Assembly (NCBI RefSeq): GCF_001424905.1
Contig: NZ_LMCU01000002.1
Span: 124,001 to 188,000, forward strand
DNA from: Leifsonia sp. Root112D2
GTDB lineage: Bacteria; Actinomycetota; Actinomycetes; Actinomycetales; Microbacteriaceae
Direction: 5' to 3'
Length of the DNA stretch: 64,000 nt
Both the position numbers and the translations under genes were made by a program. This document shows positions 57,206-64,000 of this stretch, one piece after another. The notes below the pieces were generated by a model. It was not told where the DNA came from. It saw nothing but the letters and a program-made list of their open reading frames with translations, and ran no database searches. How positions within the stretch are numbered: the stretch's first letter is position 1; each line of letters opens with the position of its first letter.

Positions 57206-58201
57206 ATGAGCAGAAAAGACCGACTCAACGACACCTTTCACAGCGATTCGAAGGCCTATGCGCATCTGCGTAATCTCGACCCAGAAATGCCGGACCATGT
57301 CTGGTCGGTGATCATCCGGTATCGCCCACAGCTTTCTGAGGTTCAGTGGGTAGCCGTCCGAGAGTTCACGCTCACGAATGTCATCCTGATGAACCCGCGA
57401 ACCTTTGAGAGCGCACGCCGGCTGATGACCATGACGGCAAGGTTCACCGCGTGGGTGTGGGCGGCCACGGGTACTGAACTGACCGCGCCGCGCGTGTACA
57501 CGCAGAACCACGTCTACCGCTATTTGAACGCCTGCATGTCCGGACTTTCGGAGCCCCACCGGTGGGGTGTGGTCCGACAGCTTGGCGTTATCGCGGAAAC
57601 GCTGGCTGACACTCAGGTGAAGCGCCTGCCTGCCCCGCACCTGCCCGGCCGCCGACCTTTCACCCTGTCCGAAGTCGCAACCATGCACAGCTGGGCGGGA
57701 ACGCTCTCGACATCCTTGAAACGGCAGAACGCCTGGGGCATCCTCGGACTCGCCGGTGGCGCCGGTCTGCGCACCGAGGAAATCGCTGAAACTTGCGTAC
57801 GAGACGTTGAGATCGTCGAGGGGCGAGTCCTCGTCAACGTCCGAGGCCGACGACCTCGACGTGTCCCGGTCATGCAGCCGTGGGACCGCACGATGCTTCG
57901 CGCCATCGAAGGACGCGCGCCCGATGCCTTTGTCTTTCATGGGTACCGTTTGGATGAATACCGGCCTCGCACCATACAGAGCTTCTTGACCGAGAACCCC
58001 GCTCGCGTGCGACCGACAGTCTCACGGCTGCGCAGCACCTGGATTATCGCCCACATTGACAACGGAATTCCGCTGAGCGTTCTAATGTCCGCCGCGGGCT
58101 TCCTCTCGCCTGGCAGCCTAGAGAAACACCTGAGGCATGCCAAGACACGCAACCTCGAGGACTTCACCGGCCTCCTCATCGGTCAGGTGGCAGCCCGATG
58201 A
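57206..58201 (+). CDS. Tyrosine-recombinase-like protein B, nucleophile missing
   Basis: 331 residues. Start ATG 57206 is supported by similarity of its flank to the copy-1 gene start; frames also open at 57140 and 57197. Helical N-terminal domain, then TLSEVATMHSWAG and ILGLAGGAGLRTEEIAETCV, in which the box I Arg is intact. VRGRRPRRVPV has the beta-hairpin basic residues, and RPTVSRLRSTWIIAHIDNG keeps the second Arg but has Ser for His. The LGH box is AGF and no Tyr nucleophile is seen in SPGSLEKHLRHAKTR. Its stop overlaps gene C by ATGA. With A it forms a pair of inactive or atypical integrases; assignment rests on motif order only. Confidence 0.6.
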   Translation: MSRKDRLNDTFHSDSKAYAHLRNLDPEMPDHVWSVIIRYRPQLSEVQWVAVREFTLTNVILMNPRTFESARRLMTMTARFTAWVWAATGTELTAPRVYTQNHVYRYLNACMSGLSEPHRWGVVRQLGVIAETLADTQVKRLPAPHLPGRRPFTLSEVATMHSWAGTLSTSLKRQNAWGILGLAGGAGLRTEEIAETCVRDVEIVEGRVLVNVRGRRPRRVPVMQPWDRTMLRAIEGRAPDAFVFHGYRLDEYRPRTIQSFLTENPARVRPTVSRLRSTWIIAHIDNGIPLSVLMSAAGFLSPGSLEKHLRHAKTRNLEDFTGLLIGQVAAR

Positions 58202-60070
58202 GCGCCGGCGCCCTTGGCTACGGATTCACAACTCTTGAGCCCGACCTTGGAGGGATGACGCAGGCCGAGGTTATGGGCCGCGGTCGCATTCCCGAGCCCA
58301 TCGCCGATGACACGGTGAGCCTGATGGAAGCCCGCGTACGCAAAACGGGAGTCCTCGAGAAACTTCAAGAATGGCGGGCAGAAGACACAACGGCATTCAG
58401 CATCGGCGGGCGCCCATCCGTCATATCTGAACGAGCAGTACTTACCGGCATGCTGCTTCTGGCCAAAGAAGGCTCCCCCATGTTCCTGAGCAGGCTTCAG
58501 GAGATCTTCATGTCACGACTCAGCGATGCCTCTCGAGAACTCTTCGGCCTCGAACGTCCCATGACCGGCTTCATTGGACACGTCGGCGAACAGAGACGCT
58601 GGTATCACAACGTCAGCCGTGCCTTTCATCGCATGAACGACCTCATGGATCCCTTCCCACAGGAGCGTCGTTACTCGAAGACCTACACCGAAGTCCAAGC
58701 GATCCTCAAAGCCCACGACACGGACCTTGCCGACAAGCGCAAAGCCCGCCTTGATGAGTTCACCAAACTGTTCCTCGTGATGACCTTCAACGAGCAGCCC
58801 CGCAGCATCCGGCGCATCTCCGACACGGTCGATATATCCTTCGACCAGACCTTCGTGAAGACCCCGTCAACGAAGGGCTTCTCCCGGAAGACTCTGTCCG
58901 CACGCGTAGCTGAAGAAACAAAAACGGCAGACAAGCGGGTGCTGACGCCAGGACCAGTTGACGTTTTCGCCGGTTGGCACGTCGTCGGTGGCGACCGCAC
59001 CGATGCACGCAAAGGCCAAGTCGATCTCACCGCTCCCAGCCCAAAGGGAAGTTCGATAAACTACCGGTGGGGGTGGGAAGCAAACATTGCCGTTCGGGTC
59101 GATTCCCAAGCTCCAGGCCAACACCGATTCCCTGCGCTCGCCGTCGCCGCGACCCTCAGCCTGCCAAACGTTCGGGTCGCTGAGGAAGCCGTCTCACTGA
59201 TGCGCGCAGCGAAAGCCACAGGGCTCAAGCCCGGCATTCAACGAAGGCTTCACACCTTCGACGGACTACCGAATCGATCGACTCGGAGTCCAGGGCGGCG
59301 ACCACGGCGCGGACTATATCGAAGGTGGTGCCTACTGCCCGGGCATGCCGAAGCCACTCAAGGACGCGACGAAAGAGTTACAGGGCGCAATCATCGATAC
59401 GGCAACATATCGAGAGCGCATAAAGTCCCGCAAGGCGTTTCAACTCCACCGCAAAGAGAAGCCCGACGCCAAGGGTCGAATCGTGCTGCGCTGTCCCGCT
59501 TTGGGTCCAAGCCCAACCGTGACGTGCCCGCTCCGAGAACTTCTGAAGACAAAAGTTGTCGTAGACAAAGAACGACCCGCCGTCGACGGCGCAGACCTGC
59601 CGGACTTCGCGGACAAGATCTGTCAGCAGCACTCCGCTTCCTTCGACACCAAGAAGATTCGCCGGCAAGAGCAGGCATTCGACTACGGCACCCAGGAATG
59701 GGACGAGTTCCATACCCACGCCCGCAACTCCATCGAGTCGCTCAACGCCCAAGTCAAGGCTGGCGGCCGCGAAGATCTCGAATCCTCCAAACGACGCCTG
59801 GTACGCGGATTCGCCGCCGGCCAGATCATCGTCACGATACTGCTGACCAACTTCAACCTCCGCAAGATCGCCGCATTCATCAGCGACAAGATCAAAGAGG
59901 ACGCCAAACGAGAAGCCAGCGGCGAACCCGCCATAGCCAAGATGCGCCGCCGCGACCGCGAGTGGCACAACGCTTACACCGGCACCTACCCGCCCGGAGT
60001 CCTCCCACCGGAGAAGCCCGAATCACGGGCGCCGTCCGATGAGACCGGTGGACCACCGCTGAGGACCTAG
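58198..60070 (+). pseudogene. Frameshifted DDE-type transposase-like gene (copy 2)
   Basis: Two frames make one protein. 58198 to about 59240 encodes the N-terminal part (ISERAVLTGMLLLAKEG, RAFHRMNDLMDPFPQ, first catalytic Asp in ISFDQTFVKTP, YRWGWEANIAVRVDS, LAVAATLSLP, ending near GLKPG). From about 59235 the next frame continues PAFNEGFTPSTDYRIDRLGV, then GGAYCPGMPKPLKDATKEL, a Cys-rich part and the C-terminal catalytic Glu in ARNSIESLNAQVK, to the stop at 60070. At the join a short segment is missing, including the expected second Asp (D-R-G-Y type). A deletion that is not a multiple of three therefore broke the gene. Starts overlapping B's stop. Confidence 0.7.
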
Positions 60071-60228
60071 CGCCTCACGCGTCCCTGACACCGCCCGAGA
60101 GGGCAACACACCCGCGTTCCAAACAATCCGACGCGCCCGAAACCAGGCCATAACGGTCAAAGCAGTCCGGCTCTCGCCCGAAATAGAACAATCGCAGCTA
60201 CAAACCGACGCGAAGCCCCCAGAAATAC

Positions 60229-60266
60229 GAAATCGCTCCTGAGAATCCTCAGGAGCGATTTCTTTT
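60229..60266 (+). terminator. Intrinsic terminator of transposase copy 2
   Basis: A perfect 15-bp stem, GAAATCGCTCCTGAG and its complement, 4-base loop (AATC), then TTTT. It has the same stem and loop lengths as the terminator at 55005, with related sequence, so both elements carry the same terminator type. Confidence 0.85.
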
Positions 60267-60304
60267 GGGTAGTTTCGCGAACGGTTTCGCGATCGGCCCA
60301 TCGG

Positions 60305-60378
60305 TCGGGCTGACAGGATTTGAACCTGCGACCCCCTGACCCCCAGTCAGGTGCGCTACCAAGCTGCGCTACAGCCCG
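60305..60378 (-). tRNA. tRNA-Pro (anticodon GGG)
   Basis: 74-nt cloverleaf on the minus strand. The acceptor CGGGCTG pairs with CAGCCCG plus discriminator A. Anticodon stem CCTGA/TCAGG holds the loop CTGGGGG, giving anticodon GGG. The T arm has GGTTCAAATCC. CCA is not encoded. It decodes CCC and CCT. Its 3' end faces the mobile region at 53-60 kb, a common insertion site, though no attachment duplicate was found. Confidence 0.95.
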
Positions 60379-60462
60379 ATGTCTCCGCGCAGCTGGACCC
60401 TTCGGCAAGCTCAGGGACCGGTGTTGCGGAGGCAACTTGACTATCTTAGCGTGTCCGCGGGA

Positions 60463-60500
60463 GCGGCTCGATACGCGCGTTCCTCGGTACTCGACCAGTG
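60463..60500. repeat. Dispersed intergenic repeat, variant copy
   Basis: CTCGATACGCGCGTTCCTCGGTACTCGACCAG family, between tRNA-Pro and the hydrolase gene. Related to the copies at 61301, 62292, 62351 and 63937. Confidence 0.5.
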
Positions 60501-60512
60501 AAAGAGCGTGCG

Positions 60513-61268
60513 CTACGCGAGTATCTCGTCGAAGAAGGCGAGCATGGCGCGCCAGGCGCGGGCATCCGCCGCGGGCCGGAAGTTCTGACCGGGCACGGTG
60601 AACGCGTGCGGGGCACCGCTGTAGCTCGTGACCTGCCAGTCGATGGTGGGCACGGCACGCAGCTCATCCTGGAAGGCGGCCACGGCGGCATCCGGCACCA
60701 CGGGGTCTGCTCCCCCAGTGAGAACCAGCAGCTTCGCGCGAATCGCCTCGGCATCGCTTGGATCGTGGGTGATCAGGCCGCCGTGCAGGCTGACCACGCC
60801 GCGCACCTCGGCACCCGTGCGTGCGAACTCGAGAGCCGCGGTGCCTCCGAAGCAGTAGCCGATGACGGCCAGGCGTGACGGGTCGACCGCCGGATTCGCC
60901 GCCAGCTCGTCGAGGCCCGCCACCACGCGCGCTCGCAGCAGAGGCAGATTGCCGTAGTACTCATGCGCTACGACTGACGCCTCCTCGCCCTGGGGGCGGA
61001 TGCCGCGTCCATAAATGTCCGCGGCCAACGCCACGTATCCCAGCCGCGCGAGCATCTCGGCACGCATGCGCACCGTGTCGCCCACACCGTACCAGTCGTG
61101 CACAATCAGGATGCCGGGGCGCAGGCCGTCGGCGGCGGAATCGTATGCGAGGTAGCCCTCGAGCTCGGTGCCGTCGTGGGTGTAGGCGACATCGGCGGTT
61201 TCGATGCGGGACTCGAGCGGGAGCGGAACGGTGGCGAGGAGGGTTTCGTGGGCGGGCGAAAGAGTCAT
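60513..61268 (-). CDS. Dienelactone hydrolase family protein
   Basis: 251 residues, alpha/beta-hydrolase. The nucleophile elbow is GYCFGG with Cys in place of Ser, as in dienelactone hydrolase; Asp in TGGADPVVP and His in SGAPHAF complete the triad. It hydrolyses enol-lactone or related ester bonds; the real substrate is unknown. Ordinary backbone gene. Confidence 0.9.
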   Translation of the reverse strand: MTLSPAHETLLATVPLPLESRIETADVAYTHDGTELEGYLAYDSAADGLRPGILIVHDWYGVGDTVRMRAEMLARLGYVALAADIYGRGIRPQGEEASVVAHEYYGNLPLLRARVVAGLDELAANPAVDPSRLAVIGYCFGGTAALEFARTGAEVRGVVSLHGGLITHDPSDAEAIRAKLLVLTGGADPVVPDAAVAAFQDELRAVPTIDWQVTSYSGAPHAFTVPGQNFRPAADARAWRAMLAFFDEILA

Positions 61269-61300
61269 GGTTTCACTTTAGGCTCGTGAGTGAGGCGTGG

Positions 61301-61343
61301 CGCGGTTTCGAGACGCTCGTGCCTCGCTCCTCAACCAGCGGTA
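61301..61343. repeat. Dispersed intergenic repeat
   Basis: GGTTTCGAGACGCTCGTGCC, then TCGCTCCTCAACCAGCGG, between the hydrolase and NUDIX-NYN genes. Near-identical to 62351-62388. Confidence 0.6.
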
Positions 61344-62260
61344 GTGAGGTGCTCGAGCAGCCAGCCGGTTCCCCGGGTGGTGGCGCCCAGCGCCTCGACG
61401 CGGGTGCGCAGTTCGCGGTCGGAGGTGACCACGATCACGTCGGATGTGCTCGCGCGCAGCTCGCGCGCAGCATCCACTATCGCGTCGTCGCCGCTGTGGG
61501 CGGCGCGCACGATACGCAACGCCGAATCGGCGGGCGCGGCCGCCTCGCGCGCCTGTCCCTCCACCACGAGCACGAACTCGGGCCACCAGTGATGCTGCGG
61601 CAGACCCAGCGACGACGCTGCCACACCGGATGCGATCAGCCGGTCCAGCTGCACCGCCAGCCTTTCCGCAGCTCCGCGGCGATCCTTCCACCAGCCGTCG
61701 GGGCGCGAACCGACCACATTCGCCGCATCGACCACTATCACCACGCGACGATCCAGTTCCACGCGCAGCGACGGCCAGGACGCTGCGAAGCCGGGGTGCA
61801 GCGGCAAGCCGCCCACGGCATCCGTCGGCACCCAGCTGAGCGCAATGCTCTCGGGGTCGCTGATCACGGCGTCGAAGGGGTGCACGACGCGGGCAACGGC
61901 GGTCGTGTACGACCAGTAGCCGAGATCGAGAAGCGAGGTGAAACCCAGTTCGAGCGCGCCCTCGGGAACGCCGGCCTCTTCATTCGCCTCGCGCAGCGCG
62001 CCGTGCACGGCAGACTCGCCCTGGTGCCGCGCCCCACCGGGCAACCCCCACGTGCCGCCGAAGTGGCTCCATTCGGCACGATGCTGCAGCAGGATGCCCC
62101 GGGCCGGGTCATGCGCGAGCAGCCCGGCGGCGCCGAAGCGGCCCCAGAACTTGCGTCCGTCTGGGCCCTCCACCCAAGCGTCGCCGGGGTCGCGGGGGCC
62201 GTGTGGTCGATACGCGTTACCGGGCACGGGCGCGGGCATGGGCGCGGGCGGATCGGTCAC
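61331..62260 (-). CDS. NUDIX hydrolase fused to a NYN-type domain
   Basis: 309 residues. Residues about 40-165 are a NUDIX domain with the full box GGARHQGESAVHGALREANE-EAGV (G-x5-E-x7-R-E-x2-E-E-x-G). From about residue 170 there is a PIN-like NYN domain: RRVVIVVDAANVVGSRPDGWW and the later Asp residues SGDDAIVDAA and VVTSDRELRTRV form its acidic metal site. It would combine hydrolysis of a nucleoside-diphosphate compound with RNA cleavage. Known from actinobacteria as a fused family; the biological substrate is unknown. Confidence 0.85.
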   Translation of the reverse strand: MTDPPAPMPAPVPGNAYRPHGPRDPGDAWVEGPDGRKFWGRFGAAGLLAHDPARGILLQHRAEWSHFGGTWGLPGGARHQGESAVHGALREANEEAGVPEGALELGFTSLLDLGYWSYTTAVARVVHPFDAVISDPESIALSWVPTDAVGGLPLHPGFAASWPSLRVELDRRVVIVVDAANVVGSRPDGWWKDRRGAAERLAVQLDRLIASGVAASSLGLPQHHWWPEFVLVVEGQAREAAAPADSALRIVRAAHSGDDAIVDAARELRASTSDVIVVTSDRELRTRVEALGATTRGTGWLLEHLTTAG

Positions 62261-62291
62261 GGTTCCAGACTATGCCCGGTCGAACCCCATG

Positions 62292-62388
62292 CCGGTTGAG
62301 GAGAGGTCGAGGAACGAGGCCTCGTCTCGAAACCGCAGGCCGCGCGGCGGGGTTTCGAGACGCTCGTTCCTCGCTCCTCAACCAGCGG
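62292..62388. repeat. Inverted pair of dispersed intergenic repeats
   Basis: 62292-62334 is the reverse complement, with some differences, of the GGTTTCGAGACGCTCGTTCC unit at 62351-62388. Transcripts could fold into a long hairpin, which may act as a terminator for der, whose stop is at 62393. Confidence 0.6.
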
Positions 62389-62392
62389 AATG

Positions 62393-63907
62393 CTAGCGCT
62401 GGCGCTTCTCGCGCACGCGCATGTTGAGCACGATCGGGGTGCCCTCGAAGCCGTAAATCTCGCGCAGGCGACGCTGAATGTACCTGCGGTAGCCGGGGTC
62501 GAGGAATCCGGTGGTGAACACCACGAACGTCGGCGGCCGGGTCGAGGCCTGCGTGCCGAACAGAATGCGCGGCTGCTTGCCGCCACGCACGGGGTGCGGA
62601 TGCGCCGCCGTGAGTTCGGCAAGAAAAGCGTTGAACTTGCCCGTGGCGATGCGGGTGTCCCACGACTCGAGCGCGAGCTCGAGAGCCGGAACCAGCTTCT
62701 CCATGTGCCGACCGGTCTTGGCCGAGATGTTCACCCGCGGCGCCCACGCCACATGCGCAAGATCCTGTTCGATCTCCCGCTCCAGGTAACGGCGACGCTC
62801 GTCGTCGAGCAGATCCCACTTGTTGAACGCGAGCACGAGCGCGCGGCCCGACTCGAGCACGAGGTCGATGATGCGCACATCCTGCTCGCTGATCGGCTCG
62901 CTCACGTCGAGCAGCACGACGGCAACCTCGGCCTTCTCCAGCGCGGCCCGCGTGCGCAGCGAGGCATAGAAGTCGGCCCCCTGCTGCAGGTGAACACGAC
63001 GACGGATGCCCGCGGTGTCGACGAAGCGCCACACCTTGCCCGCGAGCTCCACCTGTTCGTCCACGGGGTCACGCGTGGTGCCGGCCATCTCGTTGACGAC
63101 CACCCGTTCCTCGCCCACGGCCTTGTTGAGCAGGCTGGACTTGCCCACGTTGGGGCGGCCGAGAATAGCGACGCGACGCGGCCCGCCAACCTCCTGCGGG
63201 GCCACGGCCGAGACCTCGGGCAGCGACTTCATGATGAGGTCGAGCATGTCTGCGACACCGCGACCGTGCACGGCCGAGACCGGCATGGGCTCGCCGAGGC
63301 CGAGCGACCACAGCCCGGCGGCGTTCGGCTCCTGGCGCACATCGTCCACCTTGTTGGCGGCGAGAAAGACGGGTCGCTTGGTCTTGCGCAGCAGTCGCAC
63401 CACGTGCTCGTCGGTCGAGGTGGCGCCCACGTTGGCATCGACCACGAAGAGCACCGCGTCGGCCAGATCGATGGCTATCTCGGCCTGCAGCGCCACGGAT
63501 GCGTCGATGCCCTTGGCGTCGGGCTCCCAGCCACCGGTGTCGACGATGGTGAACCGGCGTCCGTTCCACTCCGCCTGGTAGTTCACGCGGTCGCGAGTCA
63601 CGCCGGGGGTGTCCTCCACGACGGCCTCGCGGCGGCCCAGAATGCGGTTGACGAGCGCGGACTTGCCCACGTTCGGTCGGCCCACGATGGCCAGCACGGG
63701 CAGCGCGGGCAGATAGGTGATGGCATCCGGATCCTCGGTTGCGGCATCGAGCAGCGCGCGGTCCTCGTCGCCGAGGTCGTAGTCCTCCAGGCCGCTGCGC
63801 AGCGCTGCGGCGCGGCTGGTGGCGAGTTCCTCGTCCAGTGCGCCGAGTCGTTCGACGAGCGCGTCATCGAGCTCGGGAATCTGGTCCGGATCGGTTTCGT
63901 GGGGCAT
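62393..63907 (-). CDS. der: Ribosome biogenesis GTPase Der (EngA)
   Basis: 504 residues. Two tandem GTPase domains: GRPNVGKSALVNRI, DTGGWE and NKVD in the first, GRPNVGKSSLLNKAV, DTAGIRRR and NKWD in the second. A C-terminal KH-like domain ends VREKRQR. It is needed for assembly of the large ribosomal subunit. ATG 63907. In actinobacteria it usually follows cmk, whose end may lie just past the window. Confidence 0.96.
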   Translation of the reverse strand: MPHETDPDQIPELDDALVERLGALDEELATSRAAALRSGLEDYDLGDEDRALLDAATEDPDAITYLPALPVLAIVGRPNVGKSALVNRILGRREAVVEDTPGVTRDRVNYQAEWNGRRFTIVDTGGWEPDAKGIDASVALQAEIAIDLADAVLFVVDANVGATSTDEHVVRLLRKTKRPVFLAANKVDDVRQEPNAAGLWSLGLGEPMPVSAVHGRGVADMLDLIMKSLPEVSAVAPQEVGGPRRVAILGRPNVGKSSLLNKAVGEERVVVNEMAGTTRDPVDEQVELAGKVWRFVDTAGIRRRVHLQQGADFYASLRTRAALEKAEVAVVLLDVSEPISEQDVRIIDLVLESGRALVLAFNKWDLLDDERRRYLEREIEQDLAHVAWAPRVNISAKTGRHMEKLVPALELALESWDTRIATGKFNAFLAELTAAHPHPVRGGKQPRILFGTQASTRPPTFVVFTTGFLDPGYRRYIQRRLREIYGFEGTPIVLNMRVREKRQR

Positions 63908-63936
63908 GATGTCTCTCTTAAGGGGATTTCGCGTAG

Positions 63937-63978
63937 GTCTCGATACGCTCGGCTTCGCGCGAACTACTCGACCACCGG
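63937..63978. repeat. Dispersed intergenic repeat upstream of der
   Basis: GTCTCGATACGCTCGGCTTC, then GCGCGAACTACTCGACCACCGG, a second variant of the repeat family. Bases beyond it, to 64000, may be the 3' end of the upstream gene; too short to assign. Confidence 0.5.
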
Positions 63979-64000
63979 GCGGGAAGAAGTGATGACCTCG

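Noticed and set aside
50046..60304. Second copy of the tRNA-Pro 3' end as an attachment site
   Set aside because: Looked for the T-arm and acceptor sequence in the left flank by eye and found none; only a search of the full genome could settle it.
60875..62299. 474-codon plus-strand frame
   Set aside because: Runs antisense across two real genes and the gap between them; very Arg- and Pro-rich.
1..64000. CRISPR array
   Set aside because: No regularly spaced repeat series and no cas genes; the only direct repeats are pairs tied to mobile elements or dispersed intergenic units.

Overview
The window looks like chromosome of a high-GC actinobacterium, probably a member of the Microbacteriaceae or a close relative. 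This is inferred from the protein families, the frequent GTG starts and ATGA gene overlaps, and a DevS/DevR-type two-component system with universal stress proteins. No 16S rRNA or other marker is present to confirm it.

Layout. (1) 1-3.6 kb: a secreted GH78 alpha-L-rhamnosidase, cut by the window edge, behind a LacI-type operator. (2) 3.6-10.1 kb: an accessory island. It starts with an IS481-like end remnant and carries three uncharacterised proteins that contain, or nearly contain, the HEPN RNase motif RNxxxH, a small membrane protein and a broken nuclease-like gene. (3) 10.2-14.7 kb: a tightly overlapping redox operon. It encodes a ferric-reductase-like flavocytochrome, an FMN-binding (flavinylated) membrane protein, an ApbE flavin transferase and a response regulator/histidine kinase pair. 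(4) 14.9-50.1 kb: a large block that reads as a DosR/DevR-like hypoxia or dormancy regulon. It holds a GAF sensor kinase with the heme-type HPPM histidine, its LuxR-type regulator and five universal stress proteins. It also holds two cation P-type ATPases, two PNPOx-like flavin proteins, phosphoketolase, a K+/H+-type antiporter, an SDR, a cytochrome b pair, a flavodoxin and a beta-phosphoglucomutase/GH65 phosphorylase fusion. Further along come the complete arginine deiminase operon (arcD-arcA-arcB-arcC), a zinc alcohol dehydrogenase, a beta-CASP nuclease and a cytochrome-b/molybdopterin oxidoreductase. About fifteen copies of a 14-bp motif close to GGGACYTTCGRCMC lie in front of these genes. 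(5) 50.4-53.2 kb: a four-gene operon of mostly unknown function with a metallophosphoesterase and an antitoxin-like protein. (6) 53.3-60.3 kb: two related, decayed mobile elements. Each has a DDE-type transposase-like gene and the same kind of terminator, and the second also has two tyrosine-recombinase-like proteins without a nucleophile. The stretch stops next to a tRNA-Pro(GGG). (7) 60.5-64 kb: ordinary backbone (dienelactone hydrolase, NUDIX-NYN fusion, der), with dispersed palindromic intergenic repeats.

How it fits together. The 15-50 kb block supports life with little oxygen. Phosphoketolase and carbamate kinase give acetyl-phosphate and ATP by substrate-level phosphorylation. Phosphorolysis by GH65 saves ATP on disaccharides, the cytochrome b and molybdo-enzyme handle residual electron flow, and the Usp proteins and cation pumps protect the resting cell. 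The shared upstream motif suggests that the DevS/DevR-like pair at 19.6-22.0 kb controls most of it. The HEPN cluster and the recombinase/transposase element are the two accessory regions most likely to hold something undescribed.
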